This document shows, one piece after another, positions 48,325 to 59,117 of a stretch of DNA of 64,000 nt. Location: positions 1 to 64,000 of the forward strand of contig RSEH01000220.1 in assembly GCA_006503475.1 (NCBI GenBank). Direction: 5' to 3'. The position numbers were made by a program, and so were the translations under genes. This DNA comes from Stentor roeselii. Taxonomy: Eukaryota > Ciliophora > Heterotrichea > Heterotrichida > Stentoridae. Within the stretch, counting starts at the first letter, position 1, and every line of letters starts with the position of its first letter. The notes under the pieces are model-generated. The model was not told the DNA's origin and made no database searches. It saw only the letters and a program-made list of their open reading frames with translations.

Positions 48325-49557
48325 CTAAAAAATATATAAAATCGAGCATGGGTTTTTATCAGTGAAAATTTCCTTGCGTTCGTTGAAAGTAAAAACATTT
48401 TGGCTAAAAGCTGAATAAAACATATAAAATCCTTCTCTAGCTTCTAAGTCTAACTTGATTTTTAGCTGTTCTCCTCGCTTTAACACAAAAGGATCTTTGA
48501 AAGGTACTTGATAAACAATATTATGATCGTCGTTCTCTAACATTTTTGAAGGTTCTTTCGATATTATTTTGTTCTGCAGGCTGATTTCCAAGGAGTTGAT
48601 TATCATTAATGTTTCTTTCGGGCAAGCTCCGATAGCGATTCCAAAAACAGAGAAATCATCAAAAACGTTATGTGAAATAAAAATAGTCTGAGTCAAGTAA
48701 GTTCTTTGGCTTAGAATTGAAGATGAATAAAGTTTTAAAATATCCTGATTTTGAAGACGAAGGTATTCGTAATGATCTCTTACTACTCCTTCATGGTCTG
48801 AATCGTCGGGGTGAGGTCCTGGTGGGGGATCGTCATCATCACTACTAGAATCATTACCATTGAAACATGGCATTGGAAAACCAAGAAAAGGAGATAGCTT
48901 CTTCTGGCTTTCATGAGCTACTTGGTTTAAGAACTCATCGTAATTTTTTAGTTTTTCTGAAGTTGACTCAAGAATTGGAGTTGCTTGATTTAAAACCTTT
49001 TTTTTATAACTAAGTAATTTTGACTTTAGAGCATCTTCGCAGTTTTGAACGAGTTCATTGAATCTGAAATTTAGATATTTCATTAAATCGTAAGTGTTTT
49101 TTATAGTAAGTTTTCCTTTTGGGATTGATACTCCACGGCGTCGTCTTGGGTTTTGTTTTGTATATTTTGCGATTAGGTCTTCTAGAGCTGTTTTTACTTT
49201 TGCTCCATTAAATTGCTCGATTTCACATTTTTTACAGCTTTCACAGTCGGCGCATACGATTATGTAGTGAGTTTTGCAGATTCCTTTCAAGTCAGATTTA
49301 TGTTTTTCGCATTTAGGAATAGAATTTTCTGGACCTCTGAGTTTTGAAAGCAACTTTTCATTTCTCATGAATTTTTCGATTGAGATGAGTTGACCTTTGA
49401 GTACTAATGTCACTTGTTTTTTTTTTAGTAGGAAATTGTTGCAACTTTCGCATAATATGCTGGTGCTTTTCTGAATATAAGATTTAGGAGCTAGTACTGG
49501 GATGTGAACATCAGCATCGAATTTATTGTAGCAGTAGGTGCAGCTATCAGAAGTCAT
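48325..49557 (-). CDS. B-box-like protein with PHR-like C-terminal domain
   Basis: 410-aa protein. The N-terminus has two CxxC sets (CTYC, CESC) followed by a B-box (CEKHKSDLKGICKTHYIIVC then ADCESCKKC). A helical/coiled middle (about 135-215) leads to an acidic linker (DSSSDDDDPPPGPHPDD). Residues of about 260-400 are strand-rich (QTIFISHNVFDDFSVFGIAI, KDPFVLKRGEQLKIKLDLEA). They resemble the PHR domain that follows B-box/RING parts in animal MYCBP2/Highwire-type and BTBD proteins. The PHR match is inferred from strand pattern only. Confidence 0.68.
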   Translation of the reverse strand: MTSDSCTYCYNKFDADVHIPVLAPKSYIQKSTSILCESCNNFLLKKKQVTLVLKGQLISIEKFMRNEKLLSKLRGPENSIPKCEKHKSDLKGICKTHYIIVCADCESCKKCEIEQFNGAKVKTALEDLIAKYTKQNPRRRRGVSIPKGKLTIKNTYDLMKYLNFRFNELVQNCEDALKSKLLSYKKKVLNQATPILESTSEKLKNYDEFLNQVAHESQKKLSPFLGFPMPCFNGNDSSSDDDDPPPGPHPDDSDHEGVVRDHYEYLRLQNQDILKLYSSSILSQRTYLTQTIFISHNVFDDFSVFGIAIGACPKETLMIINSLEISLQNKIISKEPSKMLENDDHNIVYQVPFKDPFVLKRGEQLKIKLDLEAREGFYMFYSAFSQNVFTFNERKEIFTDKNPCSILYIF

Positions 49558-49721
49558 TTTTTATATATCTATATTTTTAAGGATTTAAGGGTTTATGGGA
49601 TTGAAGATTTATGGTTTTTTTAGTTTGAAGGTTAATGATTGAATCTTTTGAAATAATACAGCTTCATCACTACTTATAAACTCTCAATCTTCACCTATTT
49701 AATCACATAAATATTCCCAAA

Positions 49722-51245
49722 ATGAGTGAAAAGATACAAGAGCGTAACCAAAACTTCTTTAAGCACAAATCCGACTCAATCCTAGAAGAAAACAGCCGAT
49801 ACATGATTTCCCTTCGCAAAGAAAAAAGAATGAAGCACATAAACGAGAAGCGTAAGCTTTTTCAGTCTTCATCTTCATTGAAATCTCTGATGCCTTTACT
49901 CTCATCGTCCTCCCTAAGCGAAGACTCATTTTTATCATCAATAAACCGATGCAAGGAAGTGATTGAGTTAAGCAGCGAGCACAGCGAATTTTTTAGCAGC
50001 CTCGAGTTTATCAGTGAAGCAATTTCGAAGAAATCTGAGATTTTTCCCTTTGAAAAATTCTTTGATGATGGAATTATCAAAATTTACCAGCATTTATTGT
50101 TGCAGAATGATAACAAGCAAGTCACAAATATCATTCTTAATACTTTTCTTAATTCTTTTGCGAATTGTGATGATTTTGTTACACAGTGCTCGAATTTTGG
50201 AATCATGGATATTTTGATTAATCTTTCTCAGGTCACCAGTGATTTGAGTCAGAAAAATTCTGCTGTTATTGCGATTGGGAATATGCATGGAGGCAGACAA
50301 GAGATTACAAACTATTTCCTAATGATCAAGTACTGGGAAATTCTTCTAACATTCATTTTACTAAAAGATGATGAACTAGTCTCCAACAGTCTCTGGTGCC
50401 TATCATTCCTATACAAAAGCCCAAACAACCCAAGTTCTGAAGTTTCAATTGAAATCCTAAAAAGCATATCAACTCTCCTAAACACGAAAAAATTTTCAAT
50501 AAAAAGAGAACTTTTATGGCTTTTCCACTACCTGACAAAAAGAGACCCATACGTGATTCATTATTTTATGAATAGAAATCTTCATAAAAATTTGTTAAAC
50601 ATAGTCGGGGAGAGTCAAAAAGAATTAGTAGCTCCAGCCTACTACATCCTAAACAACATAATCAGATCAAGCATGTCCCACACAAAAGTATTAGTCGAAC
50701 TGGGCTTCGCCAACAAATTTTCTGTTTCATTTCAAAACAAAGGGTCAATTTACCAAACATATTCCCTTCGAACTTACTCTGAGATGCTAGGAAGAGGAAT
50801 ATTAGTCGTAAGAGGCTTAATTGATGACGATAGTTTTTTGAAATTTTTATCAGAAATCAACACGAATGTGACTGCGAATAACGCTGTGTTAAACGGAATT
50901 CTTCACTTAGTAAAGATGAAAGATATGCAAGTTAATCAGCACTTACTTAGAATCGATATCACCCGAGTGATCATTGAAGGTGATTGCAACAGAGATAATG
51001 AAGGTATTCATACAATTATCAAAATATTGATAGAATTATTCGATTTTTACTCGCATCAAGAAATGGACACTTACCAAATGCTTATCGATTACTTCATGAA
51101 TATCGGGGGTGTTGATTTTATTGAAAAATTAAGTGACTCGAAATCTGTCGATATTGTCAACGACTCAATCGCCTTTCTTCGCGCTTTTTATGGTGAACAA
51201 CTTCATGATTTACTTAAGGAAACTAATCATTTCAATTTTAGCTAA
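49722..51245 (+). CDS. Importin-alpha-like armadillo protein
   Basis: 507-aa protein. Residues of about 10-50 (EENSRYMISLRKEKRMKHIN) are a basic helix like the importin-beta-binding domain of importin alpha. Residues of about 75-500 are armadillo-type helices: the third-helix look (NSLWCLSFLYKSP, RELLWLFHYLTK, YYILNNIIRSSM) is right, including the W-x-L-S-x-L-Y/x turns of importin alpha. It is divergent from canonical importin alpha: I do not see the repeated W-x-x-x-N NLS-binding array fully kept. Its stop is 3 bp before the start of the BEACH gene. Confidence 0.75.
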   Translation: MSEKIQERNQNFFKHKSDSILEENSRYMISLRKEKRMKHINEKRKLFQSSSSLKSLMPLLSSSSLSEDSFLSSINRCKEVIELSSEHSEFFSSLEFISEAISKKSEIFPFEKFFDDGIIKIYQHLLLQNDNKQVTNIILNTFLNSFANCDDFVTQCSNFGIMDILINLSQVTSDLSQKNSAVIAIGNMHGGRQEITNYFLMIKYWEILLTFILLKDDELVSNSLWCLSFLYKSPNNPSSEVSIEILKSISTLLNTKKFSIKRELLWLFHYLTKRDPYVIHYFMNRNLHKNLLNIVGESQKELVAPAYYILNNIIRSSMSHTKVLVELGFANKFSVSFQNKGSIYQTYSLRTYSEMLGRGILVVRGLIDDDSFLKFLSEINTNVTANNAVLNGILHLVKMKDMQVNQHLLRIDITRVIIEGDCNRDNEGIHTIIKILIELFDFYSHQEMDTYQMLIDYFMNIGGVDFIEKLSDSKSVDIVNDSIAFLRAFYGEQLHDLLKETNHFNFS

Positions 51246-51248
51246 TAA

Positions 51249-54200
51249 ATGGAAATCAAAGAAAGCTTTGAGAACTTGTGGAAAGATGTTATTCAGAAAA
51301 AGAAAATCGAGGAACTTCCAAGGGTATGTCAAGTGATTATCAACGAAAAAACTCAGGATTTTCCTCATGATTTTCTTAAAAATCTTGGAAATGCTTTAGT
51401 TGAATTTTATTCCTACTGCTTAAAAGAGCGAGTTTTACTAAAAATAATGCATGAAAACTTATCAACGATATTTAAAGTATTTCACAACAGCTTCAAACAA
51501 AACATTTCAGGAGTTCCCAATAACTTTCTTGATAAAACAAAGGAATTCCTTAGGACTATCATTTCTCAAAAGCCGGTGAATCAGTCTGAATCTGAAGCTT
51601 TGTCAAGTTTAATTATTGTGATTCTTGAGATTTTAGGAATAATCACTGAATATAAGTCAATCACTGGAATTGAAGAAAGACTTTTGACCTTCTTGGTTAG
51701 TGTGTATCAAAGTCTTCTGTCTAAGTGTTTTTCAGATCAAGATATCAGGCAGCTTTGTGTTAATCCTTTCTTGCCGGAAGATAGGTTTATTATCAAACTC
51801 CCTGGGTACCCTAAGACTGCTCAAGATATTATAATTTTGACTCTTGCTAATCTTAAAAAGGTCCTTGAATTGATACATCATTTGAATGATCCGAATTTGA
51901 GTTTATTTCTTAGTAATTTACTGGAAAGTTTGTTGAATTGTACTGACTTTCAATCATTAGAAGAGTCCACAAAATCCTTGCTAACATTCCAAAAGCTCCA
52001 ATTATTCTACTCAATCCAAAAACTAATGCTAACCAAAAGCCAAAAAAAAGACCAAAAAAAGCTTTTCTTAAAACTCTCATCAGAAAAATGCAAAGACCTG
52101 GTATATCTCTCACTAATCTTCTCAAACCGAATATCAGAACTTGACGAAATCACGAACTTCAAAAAAGACCTAAGTCCTCTAGGAATAACATTTTCCTTAA
52201 TCTGCAATTTATTTTCAGACACATATTACGAAGAAATCGAGTCAATCTTATTAACCGCATTCGAAAAGATAGTTCACACAAGAGGTTCCGAGATAAGTTC
52301 AAAATTTTTAAACTACTCTTTACAGCTCCTAAAGATTTACTTTAAAAATCTAGGACTTCGATGCAGTCGATCCCTTTGGCTTAACAGTGAAGATTCCGGG
52401 CTTCTCCAGTTGTTATTCACGAAAAGTGTTTTCATCCCAAGTGTGAATGGAGGTTATTTTATTGACATAAAAAAAACTGAAAATTGGAATAAAATCTGGA
52501 TCGTCATTTGCAAAAACTCCAGAAATTTCAAATGGTTGAGTTCAGGAATACTTAAAAATCTTCATCAATTCTTTGAAGACTTCAGTTACGTTGTGAGTAT
52601 CAAAGACTGGGTCATTTCGCAACTTGTTACAAATGAAAAGTATTTAAAGGAAAGTATAAAGTCTTCATTTGTAGAGGATTTATTGTTGTTAGTGAAAGAC
52701 AGGATTTTTCAGATAGAGTTCTCTGATAACACCCAGGCACTGTTACAAGTGATTGTTTTTATACTAGGAATGAAAGAGTATTTCGTTAATTACAACCCGA
52801 CGCCGATTACTAAAATTTTATGTTCATTGATCTCTTCTTCTAGTCCCATATTCACAGATTCACTTTTTCGTTGTCTTGGAGAAGTCATTAAAATCATTCA
52901 TCATGAGTCACATCAAACTATCAGGGAATTTCTTGATTCACTCCATAACCCTTCAGCTATTTTCAAACTTGTTCAAATTGTTTCAAGTATCGTTCGAAGT
53001 TCGAAGACCAGTGGAGAAGTAGTCTGGCCTCTCTGTAGAAGTGGCTGGCTTATTACTTTTAAAAATAAACTTCTTGTTGATTTACCGAAACTTGCTCCTG
53101 AACTACAAATTCAACTTTGGAGAGAAATTTTATTGATTATTAAAATTTTGCTTTTAAATAACGAACTTTGTCAGTCGAAAGTTTGTGACTTTGAATTTAA
53201 CTCGGTTGCTAAAATACTTACTATTAAAGAACTTGATGAAAGTCTTGATTTTATTTGTGAAGAAACTGTTGAACTTGTGTTTGAGATATTGTTTGATAGA
53301 GAAGTTGGAAAGGGTTCTAATAAAATAAGAACTCCTGAAATTCTTCCGTTGGTTTTAACCATGATTTTGTACTCGAAGGATAGTGAAAAAATGGTCAAGG
53401 CACGTGAAAAGTTTCAGATTTTGATGTTGAGTCAGAACTCGTTACCGTATTTAGGAAAGTTTGGATGTTTAGGAATTGTTTTGGATTATTTTTCACAAGA
53501 AAATGCATCGCATTATGATTTGTTTGAGAAAATTTTGACTCAGGTAGTCCCCTACAACCTCCTTCCACAAGACCTAACCAAAATTTTTTCCCTTCTCCAA
53601 ACAGTGAACGACAAAAAGCGTTTATTCCTTCTTCAATGTCTAGAGCAGTCAATAGCAAACTGCATAAGCGACACAAAGTTCATATCCTACTTAGTCCCAA
53701 GTAAATTTCTATTCTTCCGTTCAAAAAAGTACCTATCCTTATCAATCCCAGAGGACCAAATGGCTAAAAAGCAAGAATTTAGTGTTTTTTTCTGGATCTG
53801 TTTCTCTAAACTAAAAAAAAAAACAGTTCTCGCAGACCTTCAAGACAAATCCTTAAATCGCTTCAAGTTAAAAGCAGACAGCAACTCACTCTGGGTGATC
53901 TACACCGACGGCAAAAAGAAAAAATTCAAAGCAAAAGGCGAAGTGAATCTTCTAACAAAAGAATGGTACTTCATCGGCGTTAGTTTCTTCAACCAAAGCG
54001 TGGTGAAATATTTCCGCCCAAAGGAAAACTTTAACCTTGTATTAAACTCACAAGTCGTAAACTGTAAAATTTCAGGAGCCTTGCCTTCTTCAGTTGGGAA
54101 CTTCAAGACTTTAACTCTAGGAAAGTCGATGAGAAAAACAAGAGTCGTCGACGCTCGCATTACAAGTTTTTTTATTTCAAGTGTTTGTCTTTATTATGAA

Positions 54201-57200
54201 AATTTTGAAAGTATTAGGAACTCTTTTCCAGTCCTTTTAAGCCAATTCAACCAAGACTGTTGGTCCTGTTTTCTTGACTTTCCAGTTGTTTCTAAAGTCA
54301 TTTCTGAAAACCCTTTGTTTAAAATCGTGCCTTTCATGGCAGAGGTCAGTGAAAAAAGTGGAAATTTCCAAGAAAAAGACTGTGAAAGGTTCCTGGGTGT
54401 TAATCTTTTCGAGGCTTTTTCAGACCTGGGAGGACTGAAGACTTTACTATCCCTAATTGATTTCGCACAGTTTAATGAAAATTTCGCTTTGACAGTAGTT
54501 AAAATCGTTTTGCATATAATCAAATGTCCTGAATCGCGAGTGCTGGTTGATCAAGACTTCGTGAGAAGTTTGGCTTATATGATGAGTCAGATGCCCTCGA
54601 CTCAGAACTCAATAGAAAATATTTTTCAAGTTGCAGCATCTTTAGAGAACTCGCATTGGCAACAAGAGTTTCTTCGATTAACTCAGTTAAACGACTTGGG
54701 CCAGGCGGTGAATCCAGGAGACAAGTATAAATGTTTGACGATTTTTTTAAAACTTATCAAACAGAACTTTGTTTGTGACAAGTTTTGCTTGTTAATTGTT
54801 TTTTCATTTGTGAAAGACTTGGAACTCACCCCTGAAGAATTTATGACGACTTTGTTTTCTATTATTCCTTTAGAGGTAAATGAAGAAATTATGAAAGCTG
54901 TGAATCTTTTAGTGTTTGTTTCGACTTACTACTTGAAAAACAGGGTGTTAGCTGGAGTTGTTTTCGGACTTATGAATTTGATGGTGAAAGTTGAAAAAGG
55001 AAGTCCTTTGGAAATGACTTTGATGAATGCTTTGCAGGTATTACCTGGATTGCAAGGAAGGATTAGCTTGATTCAGTACCTTTTGTTGAAAAAATTTAGA
55101 AATTGGGAAAAAATGGGAAATTCTGACTGTGAAGAGATCTGCACAGGTATTGCTCATGCTTTAGAAGATAATTATGACAGTGATATTATCATTCAACTCA
55201 TCGAAACCTTAGCTAACTACAAAGGATCTCTTCTTAAATCCTCTCGACAGTTCATGGTAAACTTAATCCTTCACAAGTTATCCTTAAAAATCGACAATTT
55301 ACCTGAAATTTTAAACAAACTTCTCGATTTTTCTAATAAACTCTCTCACAAAATCTACAAAAGTGAAAATTTTTTAGAAACTTTCAAATTTTTATTTAAA
55401 AATAAGTCAGAATTTCAAAGTTTATTGAAAAATCTTCTGGTATCAGTGATGGTTTTTCAGAAAAAGATGAAAAATTTTCATAAACTTCGAAAACTTCTGA
55501 GAAGTTTATCGAAAGTAGGAATAAATACTTTAGAGCTTTATCATTCAATTTTTATTTCTTTGAAAAGCGGTTTTCAGCCTGTTCTTTTTCTGGACTTTGC
55601 CCAGATCCTTGAAGAGTGTCTTCCTGGGAATCTTGAGACTTTTAAAGGTATTTACAAGACAATTATCAAGGATTTGGTGAATTTCAGTAAAACTTCAAAA
55701 CTTTTGCAATATTCAGAGCCTAGTCTGCAGCAACTCTCAATGACTGAACTTCGTTTCAAGTTAAAAACTCGAGAAAAACGTCAGTCATTAAGAGACGAGG
55801 CTTACATGAAAGAAGGAGGATTTTTCAGACTTGTGTTAAAATACGTGTTGATTGGAATTTCTCTTGAAAATACTTCAGAGTACTTTGAAATGCTTCCTGA
55901 AATTCTTTTATCAACTGAACAGACAACAGTTCTAGGAAAGTTAAACAAATATTCAGAAATCACGACTCGACCAGTCATGAGAGATTTTTACGATCTTTAC
56001 ATTTTTACTGAGATTCTTCACATTTTTTATCATTCAGAAGACCCTGAGTCTTTATTTGTTGATTTTTTGCTGATTTTCATTGTGGACTTCTCGATTTATG
56101 AAAAGTTATTCGCCTTGGTGAGTTCTCAGAAGAAAGAAGATGTTATCAGCTACAAACAAATCATTTTAGAAAATTTCGAAGAAATTTTCCCTTCTTTTCG
56201 TAATCATCTTCCTCCTGAAAAAAGAAACAACTTATCTCGACTTTTTCCAGACCTTGACGTGACTTCTTCTTTTCTGATCAATGCTGACGAAAACACGTCT
56301 TTCAAGATCTTTCTCGGAAAAATGCTGGAAAAAATGGTTTGTTTCAAACAAACGAAAGAAAACAGTGAAGCCCTTCTTCATCTTCTGAAGTCAAAAGAGT
56401 GGGTGGCTGATATTCACTTTTTCTTAACAGTTTCAACGTCAGTTCGGGTGAACTTGGCTTGTGACTCGTTTAAAAGCTTTAAGATGGTTAAAGAAGAGAA
56501 AGTTGAACTTGACAGGGCTTATCGATACGACAGCGACGTTTGGATGGTCCTTCAACAAACTCTTATTGACTGGGTCAAAGCTGCCTTTGAAGAGCAAAAT
56601 CGATTAAAGAACTTCATTCGTTATAAGTATCAGAAGTTCGTCAAAGGAAGGCGAGAAAATGATGAAATCGGTTTAAATGAAACAAGAGATCTTTTCAAGG
56701 TCAGGAACTGCATGGACCATGAAAAAAGAAACATTTTTTTAAGGAAATTCACAAAAAAAGGAAATGAAAAGGAAAGGTTCGCAAGTCCTACTCGCCCTGA
56801 TCGTGTCGTTGAGAATTATTTCGAATCACTTTACGATGTCAGTCAAATCGAGTATGACTTAAACGATATCACTGAGTACTCAGATCTTAACATCGCTGGA
56901 GGACTTGCTCGTGAATGTGAAATGATTAAGATTAAAGGAAGTTTCTATGGAAAACTTGAAATTGACTCGAATTTTCTCGCTTTTTACTCAGACGGTTCTT
57001 TTAAACCTAAAAACGAGTCTTATGTCGGCAGTGCTCCTGAATTCACAAAAGAGTCAAAAGTCTTTAACTACATCTGGCATGTAAGTGAAATCAGTGAAGT
57101 CTTCCCAAGACGTTACATCCACCGGCCAACAGGAATGGAAGTTTTTTTAAAATCTGGAAAATCTTATTTTTTCAACTTTTTTTCATCCCATCAATGTAAA

Positions 57201-59117
57201 GACTTATTTCAACAGGTGGAAGTCTGGAAGTCTTCAGGTGTTCAAGTTTTTTCTTCAATATCAGAAAAAGACGTGTTTCAACTGACTCAGTCTTGGAAGA
57301 AAAATCAGCTTTCAACATTTGAGTATTTAAAACAAGTGAATAAATACGCGAATCGATCTTACAACGACTTAAGTCAATACCCGGTCTTCCCCTGGGTGTT
57401 AAGTAAGTACTCAGAAGAGACTCTTAACTTAAAAGACGAGTCTTCATATCGAGACCTGTCTCTTCCCATTGGCGCCTTATCAGAAACTTCCCGAGAGTCA
57501 GCCCGTCGAAGGTTCGAAATGATTTCTCCAGACGACGAAATGATTCCTTTCCACCATGGGACTCATTATTCCACAGGGGGAAGTGTTTCTTATTACATGG
57601 TTCGACTCGAGCCTTTCACAAGTCAGGCAAAAAAGATACAAAATGACTCGTTCGATATGCCTGACCGTCTTTTTCATAGTGTGCAGACCTCCTGGGAGTC
57701 TTGTCTTAGTAACAACTCAGATGTTAAAGAACTCATTCCTGAATTTTTTTATTTACCTGAAATGTTTCTTAATGTCAATAATTATGAACTTGGATTCACT
57801 CAGGCTGGAAAAAATGTTGGAAAAGTTTCTTTGCCTAAGTGGAGCACCTCGGCTTTAGATTTTGTTAAAAGTCATCGACAGGCACTTGAGTCGAACTTTG
57901 TCAGTCGGAATATTCATTTGTGGATTGATCTTGTGTTTGGGGTAAAACAAATTGGAAAACTTTCAGTTGAGGCTTTTAATGTTTTTGGACCTGCTGCTTA
58001 TTTGAATAGCTTTGAAAAAATTGCAAGACATGCTGATAATGTTCAGGGGGTTATTGATGAAGCTTATTTTTTTGGTATGGTACCTTCTATGTTGTTTAAG
58101 AAACCACATCCTCCCAGGGATCCGGCTGAGAAGGATAGATGTGATAGTTGGGGAGGGTTATGGACTGAACAAGGAAAAGGTTTTGATTTTAACATGATTC
58201 AAACAGAAAAACCTGCAAAGTTTTTAGCAGTCTTTATACTGAACAAAACAATTTTAGTGATCAAACACGAAAAAAATCGCTTGATTTTAGTAAAAATAAG
58301 AAATTTCAAGACGATAGAAGAAACACCTCTAGACTCAGTCGAACTTGCTTCGTATGATAGTTGGCCAGGCTCGATTTATTGGAGTCCATCGGTGCCATCC
58401 TTGAGAGACCTGGTAGATCCGAGCAGTCAACATTTTTCAATATTCCAAGAAAAATATTTAGTCTCAGGCCTTCACCAAGACTCATCTTTAAAGCTTCACT
58501 CATTAGACGGTTCACTTTTCAAGTCTCTTCACATCCATTCAGGCCTTGTAGTTTCAGTCGCAACATCCTCCAAGTTAATTTTTTCAGGAGGTCTTGGAAA
58601 TGCTTTAAACGGTTGGAGCCAAAGTGAGTTCAAGACTTTTACAGGGCACAAGGCTCCAGTGAGACTAATCCTTGCGCAAGAAACCCTTCAGATGTTATTT
58701 TCTCTAAACGTCGAAGGAAAGCTGTTAATTCACGACATGAGATCAACTGAGTGCATAAGAAGAGTGACTCAATTAGGTTTTATCAGTTGTTTTGCTGTCA
58801 GTCCTCTCGGTTTCCTCACTTTTGCTTTAAAAGACGATAAAAAAGTATTTGTCTCTTCTTTAAACGGCTTCGAAATCAGTCCAATTCAAGGAATTAATGA
58901 AATAGTGACTTGCATGAAATTCGACTTTTTCGGAGATGTAATCATCTGTGGCACTGGGGAAAGCGTCGTGGTTAAAAATGTCTTTGAGAATAAAATGATC
59001 AGGAAAAAAGTAGAAGGCAGTGTCTGGGCTTTGGAAATTATGAAAGATCCTGATTGTCTTGTTTTTTTGATAAATTTCAGCGTTTTTGGAAAGGTTTTTA
59101 TGTCCAGTTGTGAGTAG
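51249..59117 (+). CDS. BEACH/WD40 protein (neurobeachin/LYST class)
   Basis: 2622-aa protein with no intron seen. Residues of about 1-800 are an armadillo-like helical scaffold. About 830-990 is a ConA-like lectin fold (EFSVFFWICFSKL, WYFIGVSFFNQS). About 1000-1880 is helical. About 1889-1994 is the PH-BEACH domain (ECEMIKIKGSFYGKLEI ... FPRRYIHRPTGMEVF). About 2010-2290 is the BEACH domain (YPVFPWVLSKYSEETLNL, HHGTHYSTGGSVSYYMVRLE, LPKWSTSALDFVKSHRQALE, IHLWIDLVFGVKQ). About 2335-2620 are WD40 repeats. BEACH proteins act in membrane traffic, vesicle fission/fusion and autophagy. The subfamily is uncertain. It starts 3 bp after the importin-like stop. Confidence 0.95.
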   Translation: MEIKESFENLWKDVIQKKKIEELPRVCQVIINEKTQDFPHDFLKNLGNALVEFYSYCLKERVLLKIMHENLSTIFKVFHNSFKQNISGVPNNFLDKTKEFLRTIISQKPVNQSESEALSSLIIVILEILGIITEYKSITGIEERLLTFLVSVYQSLLSKCFSDQDIRQLCVNPFLPEDRFIIKLPGYPKTAQDIIILTLANLKKVLELIHHLNDPNLSLFLSNLLESLLNCTDFQSLEESTKSLLTFQKLQLFYSIQKLMLTKSQKKDQKKLFLKLSSEKCKDLVYLSLIFSNRISELDEITNFKKDLSPLGITFSLICNLFSDTYYEEIESILLTAFEKIVHTRGSEISSKFLNYSLQLLKIYFKNLGLRCSRSLWLNSEDSGLLQLLFTKSVFIPSVNGGYFIDIKKTENWNKIWIVICKNSRNFKWLSSGILKNLHQFFEDFSYVVSIKDWVISQLVTNEKYLKESIKSSFVEDLLLLVKDRIFQIEFSDNTQALLQVIVFILGMKEYFVNYNPTPITKILCSLISSSSPIFTDSLFRCLGEVIKIIHHESHQTIREFLDSLHNPSAIFKLVQIVSSIVRSSKTSGEVVWPLCRSGWLITFKNKLLVDLPKLAPELQIQLWREILLIIKILLLNNELCQSKVCDFEFNSVAKILTIKELDESLDFICEETVELVFEILFDREVGKGSNKIRTPEILPLVLTMILYSKDSEKMVKAREKFQILMLSQNSLPYLGKFGCLGIVLDYFSQENASHYDLFEKILTQVVPYNLLPQDLTKIFSLLQTVNDKKRLFLLQCLEQSIANCISDTKFISYLVPSKFLFFRSKKYLSLSIPEDQMAKKQEFSVFFWICFSKLKKKTVLADLQDKSLNRFKLKADSNSLWVIYTDGKKKKFKAKGEVNLLTKEWYFIGVSFFNQSVVKYFRPKENFNLVLNSQVVNCKISGALPSSVGNFKTLTLGKSMRKTRVVDARITSFFISSVCLYYENFESIRNSFPVLLSQFNQDCWSCFLDFPVVSKVISENPLFKIVPFMAEVSEKSGNFQEKDCERFLGVNLFEAFSDLGGLKTLLSLIDFAQFNENFALTVVKIVLHIIKCPESRVLVDQDFVRSLAYMMSQMPSTQNSIENIFQVAASLENSHWQQEFLRLTQLNDLGQAVNPGDKYKCLTIFLKLIKQNFVCDKFCLLIVFSFVKDLELTPEEFMTTLFSIIPLEVNEEIMKAVNLLVFVSTYYLKNRVLAGVVFGLMNLMVKVEKGSPLEMTLMNALQVLPGLQGRISLIQYLLLKKFRNWEKMGNSDCEEICTGIAHALEDNYDSDIIIQLIETLANYKGSLLKSSRQFMVNLILHKLSLKIDNLPEILNKLLDFSNKLSHKIYKSENFLETFKFLFKNKSEFQSLLKNLLVSVMVFQKKMKNFHKLRKLLRSLSKVGINTLELYHSIFISLKSGFQPVLFLDFAQILEECLPGNLETFKGIYKTIIKDLVNFSKTSKLLQYSEPSLQQLSMTELRFKLKTREKRQSLRDEAYMKEGGFFRLVLKYVLIGISLENTSEYFEMLPEILLSTEQTTVLGKLNKYSEITTRPVMRDFYDLYIFTEILHIFYHSEDPESLFVDFLLIFIVDFSIYEKLFALVSSQKKEDVISYKQIILENFEEIFPSFRNHLPPEKRNNLSRLFPDLDVTSSFLINADENTSFKIFLGKMLEKMVCFKQTKENSEALLHLLKSKEWVADIHFFLTVSTSVRVNLACDSFKSFKMVKEEKVELDRAYRYDSDVWMVLQQTLIDWVKAAFEEQNRLKNFIRYKYQKFVKGRRENDEIGLNETRDLFKVRNCMDHEKRNIFLRKFTKKGNEKERFASPTRPDRVVENYFESLYDVSQIEYDLNDITEYSDLNIAGGLARECEMIKIKGSFYGKLEIDSNFLAFYSDGSFKPKNESYVGSAPEFTKESKVFNYIWHVSEISEVFPRRYIHRPTGMEVFLKSGKSYFFNFFSSHQCKDLFQQVEVWKSSGVQVFSSISEKDVFQLTQSWKKNQLSTFEYLKQVNKYANRSYNDLSQYPVFPWVLSKYSEETLNLKDESSYRDLSLPIGALSETSRESARRRFEMISPDDEMIPFHHGTHYSTGGSVSYYMVRLEPFTSQAKKIQNDSFDMPDRLFHSVQTSWESCLSNNSDVKELIPEFFYLPEMFLNVNNYELGFTQAGKNVGKVSLPKWSTSALDFVKSHRQALESNFVSRNIHLWIDLVFGVKQIGKLSVEAFNVFGPAAYLNSFEKIARHADNVQGVIDEAYFFGMVPSMLFKKPHPPRDPAEKDRCDSWGGLWTEQGKGFDFNMIQTEKPAKFLAVFILNKTILVIKHEKNRLILVKIRNFKTIEETPLDSVELASYDSWPGSIYWSPSVPSLRDLVDPSSQHFSIFQEKYLVSGLHQDSSLKLHSLDGSLFKSLHIHSGLVVSVATSSKLIFSGGLGNALNGWSQSEFKTFTGHKAPVRLILAQETLQMLFSLNVEGKLLIHDMRSTECIRRVTQLGFISCFAVSPLGFLTFALKDDKKVFVSSLNGFEISPIQGINEIVTCMKFDFFGDVIICGTGESVVVKNVFENKMIRKKVEGSVWALEIMKDPDCLVFLINFSVFGKVFMSSCE

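Noticed and set aside
51200-51300. Fusion of the importin-like and BEACH genes through an intron
   Set aside because: No GT..AG 15- or 16-mer spans the TAATAAATG junction; a tandem pair with 3-bp spacing is the simpler reading.
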